DNA from: Frankineae bacterium MT45
GTDB taxonomy: Bacteria > Actinomycetota > Actinomycetes > Mycobacteriales > Jatrophihabitantaceae
Assembly: GCA_900100325.1 (NCBI GenBank)
Contig: LT629697.1
Location: 124,001 to 188,000, forward strand
DNA: 64,000 nucleotides
Direction of reading: 5' to 3'
Shown here: one piece after another, positions 17,517 through 26,331 of the stretch
Position numbering within the stretch: the first letter of the stretch is position 1
Layout: every line of letters starts with the position of its first letter
The notes under the pieces: model-generated
Database searches by the model: none
What the model was told of the DNA's origin: nothing
The model's input: the letters and a program-made list of their open reading frames with translations, nothing else
Translations under genes and position numbers: made by a program

Positions 17517-18350
17517 GATTCCTGCATGTTCGCCGATTAGCCCTTCCGAAGTGCCAGTCGAGGTGCCGTCCGAATGCCGTCCACGTGCATTTATGGTCGG
17601 AATCGAGCTCGGTCACGGACCGGGCCGGGCCTGCGGAAACGGCAGCTGTCGCCGCAATTTCCCGACCCCGCCCAACAGCCGCGACGCCGTCGGCGCGCCT
17701 GGTTAATTGCGGATTCAGGGCAAAGTCTACCCTCCCGGACGGGCCGTTCACCGACGTCTCGGCGCCGTATCGAACCCCGCCCAGCCGGCGGCCAAACCAC
17801 GGAACTGGGGGCTGCGCCGAGGGCGATCACTTGATACACAGCCGATATGAAGCGGTAACCAGAAATGTCACGCAAATACGCACGCGACCCAACACCGACT
17901 TCATCTAGATTTGCCAGTTCCCCATGAAAACCTCGGAGCCTCGCCTAAAATAGTGACGCACGCCGCACGGCTGAATACGTGCCAGATCACGCGCCCGCAC
18001 CACTCGACCGGAAATACGAAATACATGCACCGATGTATCGAAGAATGTGAACAACAGGCGAAATTCTTGCTATTCGCCACAGGTCGGCGTGATGAATCGC
18101 ACTCTTACATTCGTGCAGGGGCGGCAAATGGCGGGCAATATCGGCTGGTAGGCGCGAGCGACCCGGCGGAGACGGTGCCGATCAGTTCGCGACGCGTCAT
18201 ACTCAACATGCCTCGCCCCGGACGTCCGCGCCCGGGGCGGCACAGGATGTCGAGCCCTCACGTCGTGGCGAGGGCGGTGCCGGCGTCCGAATGGGTGTAC
18301 TACCGCAGCGGCTGGCAACAGCGCACTCAACGATAGGAACCGATGGGTAA
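17517..18350. other. Long divergent intergenic region
   Basis: 834 bases between the minus-strand operon starting at 17516 and the flippase at 18351, with lower GC in its middle part than the genes. It carries a perfect 8-base stem (CGCCCCGG at 18214 with CCGGGGCG at 18232, 10-base loop) and a weaker CCCTC/GAGGG stem at about 18253-18273 close to the flippase start, so the flippase mRNA may have a structured leader. Open frames of 60-140 codons exist on both strands but lack codon bias and recognisable domains, and I do not call them. Confidence 0.5.
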
Positions 18351-19721
18351 GTGAGTCAGTTGACGGCGACGCGCCAACGGCCCCAGCCCAGCGCTGCGTC
18401 CAGGATCAGAACCAACTCGCTGTGGAATGCCGTCCAGCAGACGGCCTCGCTCGCGGCCACCTCCGCGGTCAGCTTCCTCCTCGTGCTGGTGCTGCCGGTA
18501 CGCGAATACGGCATCTACTCCTACGCCGTATCGCTGAGCATGATCGGCATCGCCATCATGACCGCGGGCCTCAGCGGCCTGGCCGTCAAGGCGTTCGTGA
18601 ACGACAAGCAGCGGACAGCGGCCACGATGTCGGCCATCCTGCTGATCCGCGAGGCCTTCGCCGCGATCGCCTTCATCTTCCTCGGTGCCATCAGCTTCAC
18701 CAGCGGCGACCGGCTCACCATCGCCGTCTCGCTGGTCTCCCTGACGATGCTCTTCGCCCGGGCCCTGGACGCGCCGGAGCTATGGTTCCTAGCCAGACTC
18801 GAGAGCCGGGCCACTGCGGTGATCCGCATCGGCACCGCCGCGGCGATGCTCGCATTGCGGGTGGCGGCGGTGGCCTGGTGGAACAACCTCTGGGTCTTCG
18901 TCTTCCTCAACATCGCCGAGGCCCTCGTCGCGAGCCTCCTCATCCTGCGCCGGTATTTCCGCGATCCGGAGAGCGCCGGCCTGCACCGACCCCACGTCAA
19001 GACGCTCGTCGAACTCTTCCGGCAGTCCTGGCTGCTCGCCCTCTCAGGAGTGGCCAATCAGGTCAACCTCCGCGCGGACGTCGTCATCATCCAGGCGCTC
19101 ATGGGTTCGGTCGCTGTCGGCGTCTATTCGGTCGCGTCCCGAGTGAGTGAACTCGCCTACTTCCTGCCCGTCGTCATCATGAATTCGACCCTGCCAGTGC
19201 TGCTCGAGGTGCGAAAGAAATCCGGCGGGGAGAGCAAGGCGTATCACAATATGCTGCAGCGCTCGTACGACACCTCATTCTGGTCCGGCGTCGGTATCGC
19301 GATCGTTATCAGCCTGATCGGGCCGCCACTCATCCCGCTTGTCTTCGGCCACCAATTCTCGACCGCCTCCAGCGTCCTGCTTATTCATATCTGGGCCTGC
19401 CCATTCGTATTCATGGGCACGGTGTATTCGAAATGGATCATCGTCGAGGGATACCTCTGGTCATCACTTATTCGCCACGTTCTGGGAGGCGTGGTGAATG
19501 TGGCCCTGAACTTCATCCTGATCCCCCACTACGGTATTGAAGGCGCCGCCGTGGCCACCGTCTTCTCGTACGCAATGGCCAATTATTTGGCCTGTTTCGT
19601 CGGCCGGCAGTCCCGCGGCGAGGGCATCAAGATGACGCTGGCGATCTTCTGGCCGCTGCGGCTTCTGATGAGCTACTTCCGGATCGGCGTCCCGTCGGCA
19701 CCGGCAAAACACCGCGCGTAG
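18351..19721 (+). CDS. Wzx-like polysaccharide flippase (MOP superfamily)
   Basis: 456-residue membrane protein with about twelve hydrophobic spans, no soluble domains, and the arrangement of an O-antigen/exopolysaccharide flippase: RTNSLWNAVQQTASLAATSAVSFLLVLVL at the start, EYGIYSYAVSLSMIGIAI, a central NLRADVVIIQALMGSVAVGVYSVASR (typical of MOP flippases) and GGVVNVALNFILIPHYGIEGAA near the C-terminus. It would turn lipid-linked repeat units to the outer face of the membrane. GTG start at 18351; the ATG seven bases earlier is in another frame and stops at once. It is monocistronic and divergent from the nitroreductase/pyruvyl transferase operon. Confidence 0.88.
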   Translation: MSQLTATRQRPQPSAASRIRTNSLWNAVQQTASLAATSAVSFLLVLVLPVREYGIYSYAVSLSMIGIAIMTAGLSGLAVKAFVNDKQRTAATMSAILLIREAFAAIAFIFLGAISFTSGDRLTIAVSLVSLTMLFARALDAPELWFLARLESRATAVIRIGTAAAMLALRVAAVAWWNNLWVFVFLNIAEALVASLLILRRYFRDPESAGLHRPHVKTLVELFRQSWLLALSGVANQVNLRADVVIIQALMGSVAVGVYSVASRVSELAYFLPVVIMNSTLPVLLEVRKKSGGESKAYHNMLQRSYDTSFWSGVGIAIVISLIGPPLIPLVFGHQFSTASSVLLIHIWACPFVFMGTVYSKWIIVEGYLWSSLIRHVLGGVVNVALNFILIPHYGIEGAAVATVFSYAMANYLACFVGRQSRGEGIKMTLAIFWPLRLLMSYFRIGVPSAPAKHRA

Positions 19722-19963
19722 TCGGCGCCTCCAGCGCGGCGCCAGGTCGCGGAGGGCATCGCCAATTCCTGTATCTGAATTTCACGAGTCCCAGAATTTC
19801 CCCGGTACGCAGCAATGACTTGAGGCGGACTTCACTTTCCTCACAGCCATTCCGGCCGCGCAATTCTGTGACTTTCCTCGCTTGCACACCTGAGGTGGAG
19901 TCTGGCCATTACTCTAAGCCTGCCCGCCAGGACGTGTCCCGCACTATGTGAAGGCATGCACAC

Positions 19964-20848
19964 GTGAAATTCAATTTGTCAGCCGACGTAGGCAATTCGC
20001 CCAGACACCGCGTTAAACACCGGAAAAAGCGCACGATCAGACGCCGCTGGCCGCTACTGCTACTTGCGATCGCCCCCGCGCTCTTCATCAGCACCTCCTC
20101 CGGTGGCGCCGGAGCTGCCCCGTGGAAGTTCTCGCACAGCGAGGAGTTCAACGGCCCGGCCGGATCTCAGCCCAGCTCCAAGCTCTGGCTGATCGACACC
20201 GGCGGCGGCTGGGGCAACGGCGAACTCGAGTCCTACACCGCCCGCACCAGCAATGTCAGCGAGAACGGCAAGGGCCAACTCGTCCTCACCGCCCGGCGCG
20301 AGACCTACACCGGCGCCGACGGGATCACCAGTAAGTGGACCTCCGGTCGCATCACCAGCCTCCAGCCGATCAAATACGGTGCCGTCATCGCCCGTATCAA
20401 GCTGCCCAAGGGGCAGGGGCTGTGGCCGGCCTTCTGGACGGTGGGCACCGACATCGTCACCAAGGGGTGGCCGCGCAGCGGGGAGATCGACATCATGGAG
20501 GCGCTGAACAAGATGCCGACGGTCTTCGGCACCTTGCACGGCCCGACCACCAACGGCAAGGCCTACGGCATCGGGACGAAGACTTCACCGGCCGAGGGAG
20601 TGGGCAGCGGGTGGCACACCTACGGCATCAATTGGAGCCCGCTCGGCATCAACTGGTACCTCGATGGTCACCGCTACGGCCGGATCACCAAGGCCAGCCT
20701 GCCGGCGACCGACCAGTGGGAGTTCGACAAGCCGCACGTGGTCCAGCTCAACCTTGCCGTAGGCGGCGTCTGGCCCGGACCGCCGAATGCGACGACTCCG
20801 GCCGTATCCACGATGCTCGTCGACTACGTCCGCTACTACAGCAACTGA
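19964..20848 (+). CDS. GH16 family glycanase, secreted (paralogue 3)
   Basis: 294 residues. A strongly basic N-terminus (HRVKHRKKRTIRRRW) is followed by a hydrophobic signal stretch ending near GAGAAP. The GH16 domain starts almost directly, without linker: GWGNGELESYT, ARIKLPKGQGLWPAFWTVG, catalytic GEIDIME (Glu174, Asp176, Glu179). The GTG start has GAAGG about nine bases upstream. It shares long identical stretches with paralogue 2, so these two come from a fairly recent duplication. A TGTGA-N6-GCACA match lies over its ribosome site (19947-19962), which may be chance. Likely acts on the exported glycan or on cell-wall beta-glucan. Confidence 0.9.
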   Translation: MKFNLSADVGNSPRHRVKHRKKRTIRRRWPLLLLAIAPALFISTSSGGAGAAPWKFSHSEEFNGPAGSQPSSKLWLIDTGGGWGNGELESYTARTSNVSENGKGQLVLTARRETYTGADGITSKWTSGRITSLQPIKYGAVIARIKLPKGQGLWPAFWTVGTDIVTKGWPRSGEIDIMEALNKMPTVFGTLHGPTTNGKAYGIGTKTSPAEGVGSGWHTYGINWSPLGINWYLDGHRYGRITKASLPATDQWEFDKPHVVQLNLAVGGVWPGPPNATTPAVSTMLVDYVRYYSN

Positions 20849-20938
20849 CGCACCCCGCCGGACGGCCGATCACACGACACGATCGCGCAATCTTGCTCAA
20901 TATTCTTCCGGGGCTAGAGACGCCGATACAGTGCGATC

Positions 20939-22150
20939 GTGGACCCGATTCGTAACCCGTACGCGCCCGGAGCCGGTCAGCGGCCACCGGAGCTGGCCGG
21001 TCGCGACGCCGAGCTGGATCTCTTCGACGTGGTCCTGGAGCGGATCACCCGCGGGCGCCCCGAGCGTTCGGTGGTGCTCACGGGACTGCGCGGTGTCGGT
21101 AAGACGGTGCTCCTCAACGCGCTGCGCAGCGCCGCGGTACGGCGGAGCTGGGGTACGGCCAAGTTCGAGGCACGGCCGGAGCAGGCGATGCGCCAGCCGC
21201 TCGCCGCCGCGCTACACCTGGCGATCCGAGAGCTGGCCGGGGCCGACGCCGAGGCCAGCCGGCACACCCTCGGCGTCCTCAAAGGCTTCGCCCAGCGCGA
21301 GGTGAAGAGCAGTGGACGTGCGGCGAAGCCGGCCACCCGCTGGCAGCCGGGGATCGACGTCCCGGCCGTCGCCGGGCGGGCCGACTCCGGCGACATCGAG
21401 ATCGATCTGGTGGAGCTGCTCACCGACGTGGCGAACCTGGCCGGGGACACCGGGCACGGCATCGCCATCTTCATCGACGAGATGCAGGATCTGGGCTCCG
21501 ACGACGTCTCCGCCCTCTGCGCGGCCTGCCATGAGGTCTCCCAGCAGGGGCTGCCGCTCATCGTGGTGGGAGCCGGGCTGCCCCACCTGCCGGCTGTTCT
21601 CTCGGCCAACAAGTCCTACTCCGAGCGTCTCTTCCGCTACACCCGCATCGATCGCCTGGCGCGCGCCGACGCGCACGCCGCCCTGCGCAATCCGGCGAAG
21701 GAGGAGGACGGCGACTTCACCGACGAGGCCCTCGAGGCGATGTACCAGGCGACCGGCGGCTACCCCTATTTCGTGCAGGCCTACGGGAAGGCGGTGTGGG
21801 ACGTCGCGCCGCGCTCACCCATCACCGCCGCCGACGTAGCGGTCGCCGTCCCCAGTGCCGACACCGAACTCGCGGTCGGTTTCTTCGGCTCCCGCTACGA
21901 GCGGGCCACTCCGGCCGAACGCGAATACCTTCGGGCGATGGCCGACGCCGCCGACTCAGCCGCCGGCGCCCCGGACTCCGAGAGCGTCTCGACGGCGGCC
22001 GTTGCTGAACTCCTGGCCCGACCACCACAGTCGCTGTCGCCGGCCCGGGATGCCCTACTGAAGAAGGGCCTGGTCTATTCAGCCCAGCGCGGCCGGATCG
22101 CCTTCACCGTGCCGCACTTTGGCCGCTACCTGCGCACCCAGGAGCCCTAG
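20939..22150 (+). CDS. AAA family ATPase (ORC/MalT-like AAA_16 type)
   Basis: 403-residue ATP-binding protein. NPYAPGAGQRPPELAGRDAEL is the N-terminal box common in this group, GLRGVGKT (residues 49-56) is Walker A, and IAIFIDEMQDL at about 180 is Walker B. A sensor-like VVGAGLPHLP follows, and RLARADAHAAL..GYPYFVQAYGKAVWD forms the lid region. The C-terminal ~80 residues look like a small winged-helix (LLKKGLVYSAQRGRIAFTVPHFGRYL). Homologues are widespread in actinobacteria without a firm function; no toxin, nuclease or transposition partner lies beside it. The stop overlaps the convergent hydrolase gene by four bases. Confidence 0.82.
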   Translation: MDPIRNPYAPGAGQRPPELAGRDAELDLFDVVLERITRGRPERSVVLTGLRGVGKTVLLNALRSAAVRRSWGTAKFEARPEQAMRQPLAAALHLAIRELAGADAEASRHTLGVLKGFAQREVKSSGRAAKPATRWQPGIDVPAVAGRADSGDIEIDLVELLTDVANLAGDTGHGIAIFIDEMQDLGSDDVSALCAACHEVSQQGLPLIVVGAGLPHLPAVLSANKSYSERLFRYTRIDRLARADAHAALRNPAKEEDGDFTDEALEAMYQATGGYPYFVQAYGKAVWDVAPRSPITAADVAVAVPSADTELAVGFFGSRYERATPAEREYLRAMADAADSAAGAPDSESVSTAAVAELLARPPQSLSPARDALLKKGLVYSAQRGRIAFTVPHFGRYLRTQEP

Positions 22151-22728
22151 ACCGAGTCCAGGAAGTCGAGGGATCGCTGCAGTAGCAGCTCGGCCGCGTC
22201 CTCGTCGTAGCTGGGCAGGCTGCTGTCGGCGAAGAGGTGCTGCTCGCCCGGATAGAGGAAGAGTTCGGCCTTCTTGGTGGAGGAGATCAGGCTGCGGGCG
22301 GCGTCGACGTCCCCCTCGTCCATGAAGATCGGGTCGGCGTCCATCCCGTGAATCTGAACCGGCACGCCCGCCGGCCACCCGGACCCGAACTCCTCGGCCG
22401 GAATGCAGGAGTGGAAGAGGAGTGCCCCCTTGGCCCCGGGTCGCGTCTGGGCCAGTTGCTGCGCGGGCATCGCCCCGAGGGAGAACCCGGCGTAGACGAT
22501 TCCCGGCGGCAGGCCTGCCGCCGCCGCGACCCCCCGCTCGCGGATCGTGTCGAAGCCCAGGTGCTCGGCGTAGGCGACGCCGTCGTCGAAGCCCTCGAAG
22601 GTCTCGCCGTCGAAGAGGTCAGGGGTGGTGACCCGGTGCCCGGCATCGCGCAACTGGTCGGCGAAATCCAGGACACCGTCGGTGAGTCCCTGAATGTGAT
22701 GAAACAAGACAACGTCGGTCACAGCCAT
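22147..22728 (-). CDS. Dienelactone hydrolase family protein
   Basis: 193-residue alpha/beta hydrolase. GFSLGA holds the nucleophilic residue position (Ser in the nucleophile elbow; Cys in classical dienelactone hydrolase), VPVQIHGMDADPIF supplies the acid and GEQHLFADSS the catalytic His. The short length and the FHHIQGLTDGVLDFADQLR start are usual for the actinobacterial branch of the family. Substrate unknown; cytoplasmic because there is no signal peptide. It is monocistronic and convergent with the AAA ATPase. Upstream, about 150 bases separate it from the methyltransferase gene. Confidence 0.85.
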   Translation of the reverse strand: MAVTDVVLFHHIQGLTDGVLDFADQLRDAGHRVTTPDLFDGETFEGFDDGVAYAEHLGFDTIRERGVAAAAGLPPGIVYAGFSLGAMPAQQLAQTRPGAKGALLFHSCIPAEEFGSGWPAGVPVQIHGMDADPIFMDEGDVDAARSLISSTKKAELFLYPGEQHLFADSSLPSYDEDAAELLLQRSLDFLDSV

Positions 22729-22879
22729 ACCTCTCAGCGGACGAGTGCGGGTCAGCGGAACGGAGTGGATCAGCGAATGAGATGGATCAGAAGTCAGGTT
22801 GCTTCAATGTGCAGTTCGGATCGAATCACAGACGCGGTGAACTCGCATTTCGACGGTAACGCCGCCCGGCACCAGGTCG

Positions 22880-23518
22880 CTAGTCGCGGACCGCGTGCTG
22901 CCGGATCCAGGTGTGCATGGCGATCCCGGCCGCCACGCCGGCGTTGATCGAGCGCGTCGACCCGAACTGGGCGATCGAGCAGATCCGGTCGGCCACCGAC
23001 TTGGCCTCGTCGGTGAGACCCGGACCTTCTTGTCCGAAAAACAAAAGGGATTGTCGGGGTAGCGCCGCCGTCTCGATCGGGCTCGCTCCCGGCACGTTGT
23101 CGATCGCCACGATGCTGTACTTCCCGGCGGCGTACTCGCGCAGTTCGGCGGCCGAGGCGACATGGCGGATGTGCTGATAGCGATCGGTGACCATGGCCCC
23201 CCGCCGATTCCAGCGCTTGCGGCCGACGATGATCACCTCGGCGGCCAGAAACGCGTTAGCGGTGCGCACCACGGTGCCGATGTTGAGGTCGTGCTGCCAG
23301 TTCTCGATCGCGATTGCGAAGTCGTGGCGACGGGTATCGAGGTCGGCGACGATCGCGTCAAGCCGCCAATACCGGTAGGCGTCGATCACGTTGCGGCGAT
23401 CGCCACCGGCCAGCAGTTCCGGATCCAGACGCTCATCCTCGGGCCAGGGCCACGGATGCGCCCCTACCCCTACCTCCAGGTCGGGAGTGGCGTTCCGCTC
23501 AACTTCGGCGTCGGTCAA
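22880..23518 (-). CDS. TrmH/SpoU family RNA 2'-O-methyltransferase
   Basis: 212-residue SPOUT methyltransferase that would methylate a ribose 2'-OH in tRNA or rRNA using S-adenosylmethionine. The three motifs are visible: ENWQHDLNIGTVVRTANAF (motif 1, with Asn and Arg), LLFFGQEGPGL (motif 2) and IAQFGSTRSINAGVAAGIAM (motif 3). The knotted C-terminal fold spans about the last 150 residues. I choose the TTG at 23518 because it overlaps the pyrE stop as TTGA, which gives translational coupling; an upstream start at 23557 would overlap pyrE by 43 bases. Which RNA position is modified cannot be told. Confidence 0.88.
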   Translation of the reverse strand: MTDAEVERNATPDLEVGVGAHPWPWPEDERLDPELLAGGDRRNVIDAYRYWRLDAIVADLDTRRHDFAIAIENWQHDLNIGTVVRTANAFLAAEVIIVGRKRWNRRGAMVTDRYQHIRHVASAAELREYAAGKYSIVAIDNVPGASPIETAALPRQSLLFFGQEGPGLTDEAKSVADRICSIAQFGSTRSINAGVAAGIAMHTWIRQHAVRD

Positions 23519-24042
23519 GCCAGCCCAAGGTCTGCGAGCGAGTAGGCGGCGCGGCACTCCAGGCCGGCGGCGGCGATGGCGGAGGTGGCTCCGCGATCGA
23601 CGATCAGCGCCACTCCGACGACGGCGGCTTCGGCCTCGCGGAGCGCCTCGACCGCGGTGAGCGGGCTCCCGCCGGTCGTCGAAACGTCCTCGACCACCAG
23701 CGCCCGACGGCCGGCCACCTCCGGCCCCTCGACTCGGCGCTGCATTCCGTGCTTCTTCTCGGCCTTGCGGACCACGCAGGCGTCGACGGCTCCGTTGCTG
23801 GCGTGCATGATCGCCGTCGCCACCGGGTCGGCGCCGAGCGTCAACCCGCCGACGACGTCGTACTCCCAGTCGGCGGTGAGCTCCCGCATGACGCGTCCGA
23901 CCAGTGGCGCCGCCTTGGCGTGCAGCGTGATCCGACGCAGATCGATGTAGTAGTCGGCCTCCAGGCCGGAGGAGAGCGTGACCCGTCCGTGCACGACGGC
24001 CAACTCCTTGATCAGCGCCAACAATTCGTCGCGGTCACTCAC
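23515..24042 (-). CDS. pyrE: Orotate phosphoribosyltransferase
   Basis: 175-residue enzyme that makes orotidine 5'-phosphate from orotate and PRPP in pyrimidine synthesis. VTLSSGLEADYYIDLRRIT is the orotate/PRPP loop, VRKAEKKHG the flexible catalytic loop with its Lys residues, and VVEDVSTTGGS the PRPP-binding motif. The GTG at 24042 (protein starting SDRDELLALI) is preferred because GGAG lies nine bases upstream; the ATG at 24057 sits in that ribosome site itself. It is the first gene of a pair with the SpoU methyltransferase, and no other pyrimidine genes are nearby. Confidence 0.93.
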   Translation of the reverse strand: MSDRDELLALIKELAVVHGRVTLSSGLEADYYIDLRRITLHAKAAPLVGRVMRELTADWEYDVVGGLTLGADPVATAIMHASNGAVDACVVRKAEKKHGMQRRVEGPEVAGRRALVVEDVSTTGGSPLTAVEALREAEAAVVGVALIVDRGATSAIAAAGLECRAAYSLADLGLA

Positions 24043-24072
24043 AGATCTGATCTCCATCTCGCGGCGCTGTGG

Positions 24073-24840
24073 TCACAGGCCGCCTCGTCTCATCACCTTG
24101 CGCAGCAGGGGCCGGGGCATCGCCCGGGACGCACCCACCAGCACCTTGTACTTGGCGTTCGGCACGCTGACTGCCTTACCTTTTCGGGCATCCGCCAGCC
24201 CGTCGCGGACCACTTCATCCGCCTCCAGCCACATCCACTTCGGGACCCCGGACATGTCGGCGTTGGCCCGCTGGTGGAACTCGGTATGCGTGAAGCCGGG
24301 GCAGATGGAGGTGACGTGCAGGCCGGTGCCGGCGTACTGCACGGCCAGCGCCTCGCTGAACATGGTCACCCAGGCTTTGCTGGCCGAGTAGGTGGCCACC
24401 GCGCCCCGGGGCAGGAACGCCGCAACGGAGGAGACGTTGACGATCAGGCCGTCGCCGCGCGCCAGCATGGCTTCGGCCGCGGCGTGGCTCAGACGCAGCA
24501 CCGCCCGTACGTTGAGATCGAGCATGCGCTCCTCATCGGCCAGCGGCGCCTCGAGGAACTGCTGGTAGAGGCCGATTCCGGCGTTGTTGACGAGCGTGTC
24601 GATCGGAGCGTCGGGGCTGGCCAGCCGTGCGGCCACCGCGGCGCAACCGTCGTCGGTACCGAGGTCTGCCGAAAGCACCTCGGCCTTGATGCCGAAGCGC
24701 TCCTCCAATGCCACCTTCGTCGTGAGGAGACGGGCCGTGTCACGGGCGACCAGGACGACGTCGCTACCCTCGGCGGCCAGCGCCCGGGCAAAACTGGCTC
24801 CCAGGCCGGCGGAGGCTCCGGTGACGAGCGCGGTCGGCAC
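24073..24840 (-). CDS. Short-chain dehydrogenase/reductase
   Basis: 255-residue NAD(P)-dependent SDR. The classical motifs are TGASAGLG for the cofactor (residues 7-14), LVNNAGIG, the Ser in NVSSVAAFLP and the catalytic YSASK. PGFTHTEFHQ after it is common in the actinobacterial SDR group acting on lipid-like or unknown carbonyls. A GTG start is used. It lies only five bases after the membrane-protein gene at 24846, so those two form an operon; whether transcription continues into pyrE thirty bases later is open. Substrate unknown. Confidence 0.9.
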   Translation of the reverse strand: MPTALVTGASAGLGASFARALAAEGSDVVLVARDTARLLTTKVALEERFGIKAEVLSADLGTDDGCAAVAARLASPDAPIDTLVNNAGIGLYQQFLEAPLADEERMLDLNVRAVLRLSHAAAEAMLARGDGLIVNVSSVAAFLPRGAVATYSASKAWVTMFSEALAVQYAGTGLHVTSICPGFTHTEFHQRANADMSGVPKWMWLEADEVVRDGLADARKGKAVSVPNAKYKVLVGASRAMPRPLLRKVMRRGGL

Positions 24841-24845
24841 GGCGA

Positions 24846-25640
24846 TTACCGCCCCTTGGTCTTGCCGCGGGTGACGCTGGGCGCGGCACCTGGCGTCGGC
24901 TCCGCGACCCGGGACTTCGATTTGGCGCGGACCTTGGCCGCGGCTCCGCCAGCCGCCGTCGTCCCGCCCTGCGCCGTGGCACTAGCCGTGGCCGACGTGT
25001 CCTTGCTCAGCGTGACCTTGCCGGTCTTGGCGGCGCCGCCGTTGGCACCGGCTGCTGGGGCGGCGGGCTTGCGCGGGGCGAAGAGGCTGCCGAGCCCCAC
25101 CGTCGGCGCCTGATTTGGGTCGCGCACCGGCCGGTGGGCGGCGAAGAATCGGCGGCTCGGCACCGGGATGAAGATGAGGGCGAGGGCGGCGATGAAGGTG
25201 GCTCCCGTCAGGACGGAGTTGGCCCGGATGAGGACGCTCCCGTTGCCACCGAAGGCCACGACATAGAACGGCAACCGGGTGAGGATGGCCAGCACGACGA
25301 TGATCCATCGCGCCCAGCCCTTCCCCTTCATCAGCTGCAACCCGAGGACGACGAAGAGCACCGCGAACAGCGACTGCTCGATGAGGCCGACTACCCGCAC
25401 TGTGTGCAGGTCGTGGGCGACCTCGGCCGGCCCGTAGGGGGATTTAGGGGTCTTCGCCTTGTTGTTGGCGTCGATCAGCTGCTTGGTGAGCTCGGAGGTG
25501 AAGCCGAACCGCAGCAGGGCGCCGATGACGAGGAAGACCCCGCTGGCGACGAGGGCCCAGAAGGCGTACTTGATGGTGTTGGGAGTGGCCTTCGGATCCG
25601 GCGTCGCCGGGTCGGGCGCCTTGCTTCGCGTCTGTGTCAC
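24846..25640 (-). CDS. Four-span membrane protein with basic Ala-rich tail
   Basis: 264 residues. A short N-terminal Pro/Ala/Asp/Lys region is followed by four membrane segments (YAFWALVASGVFLVIGALL, VGLIEQSLFAVLFVVLGL, WIIVVLAILTRLPFYVV, VLTGATFIAALALIFI) and a long Ala/Lys/Thr/Gly-rich cytoplasmic tail from residue ~175. I do not recognise a named family; similar proteins are common in actinobacteria. The tail is low-complexity and basic (VRAKSKSRVAEP), perhaps for nucleic acid or membrane-lipid contact, but that is speculation. It heads a short operon with the SDR. Confidence 0.7.
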   Translation of the reverse strand: MTQTRSKAPDPATPDPKATPNTIKYAFWALVASGVFLVIGALLRFGFTSELTKQLIDANNKAKTPKSPYGPAEVAHDLHTVRVVGLIEQSLFAVLFVVLGLQLMKGKGWARWIIVVLAILTRLPFYVVAFGGNGSVLIRANSVLTGATFIAALALIFIPVPSRRFFAAHRPVRDPNQAPTVGLGSLFAPRKPAAPAAGANGGAAKTGKVTLSKDTSATASATAQGGTTAAGGAAAKVRAKSKSRVAEPTPGAAPSVTRGKTKGR

Positions 25641-25838
25641 CGGGCAAGTCTACGTTGGGCGCATCGGGTCGAGGACCGCCTTCACAGCTGGCGCCGCCAC
25701 GTTCGACTGGGTGGAGTGCCGGCCCGGATCGTCGCTCGAAGGCTACAGTCGGCTTCTCACCGATCGCACGAGTCGGCCTAGACGCCAGACCGCGACACTG
25801 CGACACGACCAGCGCCGCTGCGGCCACAACGGAGCATC

Positions 25839-26276
25839 ATGACCACCTCGGACAACGTCGACCCGTTCGTCCCGCCGCCCAGCCAGCCGGTCGAGGTTGG
25901 ACCGCCGGTAGCTCAGTCATCGGCCGAACCGGCGAGGCCGGTGCGGCCTTACCCGCCGACTCCGCCGACGAGCAACACCCTGGCCATCACGAGCCTCGCC
26001 CTCGGCATCGTCTCCATTCCAGTCGGAATCTTCAGCATCCTGGATCTCGTCCTGCTGGTCCCGGCGTTCGCCTGCGCCGTCGTGGCGCTGCGCCGTTCGA
26101 AGCAGAGCGGCACCGGGCGGGGTCTCGCGATCGGCGGCCTCGTGGCGGCAGCGATAGGCACGGCCGTCATGGTTGTGGTGACGGCCGTGGCGATCGTCGT
26201 CTTCTCCGACGAGCACAGCTGCGCGAACCACTACGGCCGCGGCACCGAGAGCTACTACAACTGCGTCAACAAATGA
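25839..26276 (+). CDS. DUF4190-type small membrane protein
   Basis: 145 residues. A Pro-rich cytoplasmic N-terminus of about 45 residues precedes two hydrophobic segments (ITSLALGIVSIPVGIFSILDLVLLVPAFACAVVAL and GLAIGGLVAAAIGTAVMVVVTAVAIVVF), separated by RRSKQSGTGRG, the layout of the DUF4190 family. The short outer tail has two Cys (DEHSCANHY, YYNCVNK) that could form a disulfide. Function unknown. It is monocistronic and followed at once by a strong terminator. It is divergent from the four-span membrane protein. Confidence 0.8.
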   Translation: MTTSDNVDPFVPPPSQPVEVGPPVAQSSAEPARPVRPYPPTPPTSNTLAITSLALGIVSIPVGIFSILDLVLLVPAFACAVVALRRSKQSGTGRGLAIGGLVAAAIGTAVMVVVTAVAIVVFSDEHSCANHYGRGTESYYNCVNK

Positions 26277-26316
26277 AAAGGTGGGCGCTCTCCGCGATCG
26301 GAGAGCGCCCACCTTT
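26277..26316. terminator. Bidirectional rho-independent terminator
   Basis: A perfect 18-base stem (26277-26294 with 26299-26316, starting AAAGGTGGGCG) with a CGAT loop, an A-run on the left and a T-rich right side. It sits between two convergent genes, the DUF4190 protein and the RDD protein, and can end transcription from both. Confidence 0.95.
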
Positions 26317-26331
26317 CTTACAGAGGCGGCG

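Noticed and set aside
17911-18336. 141-codon open frame before the flippase
   Set aside because: No codon bias, no ribosome site, no domain, and composition unlike its neighbours.
19947-19962. TGTGAAGGCATGCACA as a CRP site for GH16 paralogue 3
   Set aside because: It overlaps the ribosome site directly before the start codon, so the match may be due to the GAAGG needed there; kept only as a remark.
20939-22150. AAA ATPase as part of a defence or transposition system
   Set aside because: The neighbours are housekeeping genes and no nuclease, toxin or integrase lies near.
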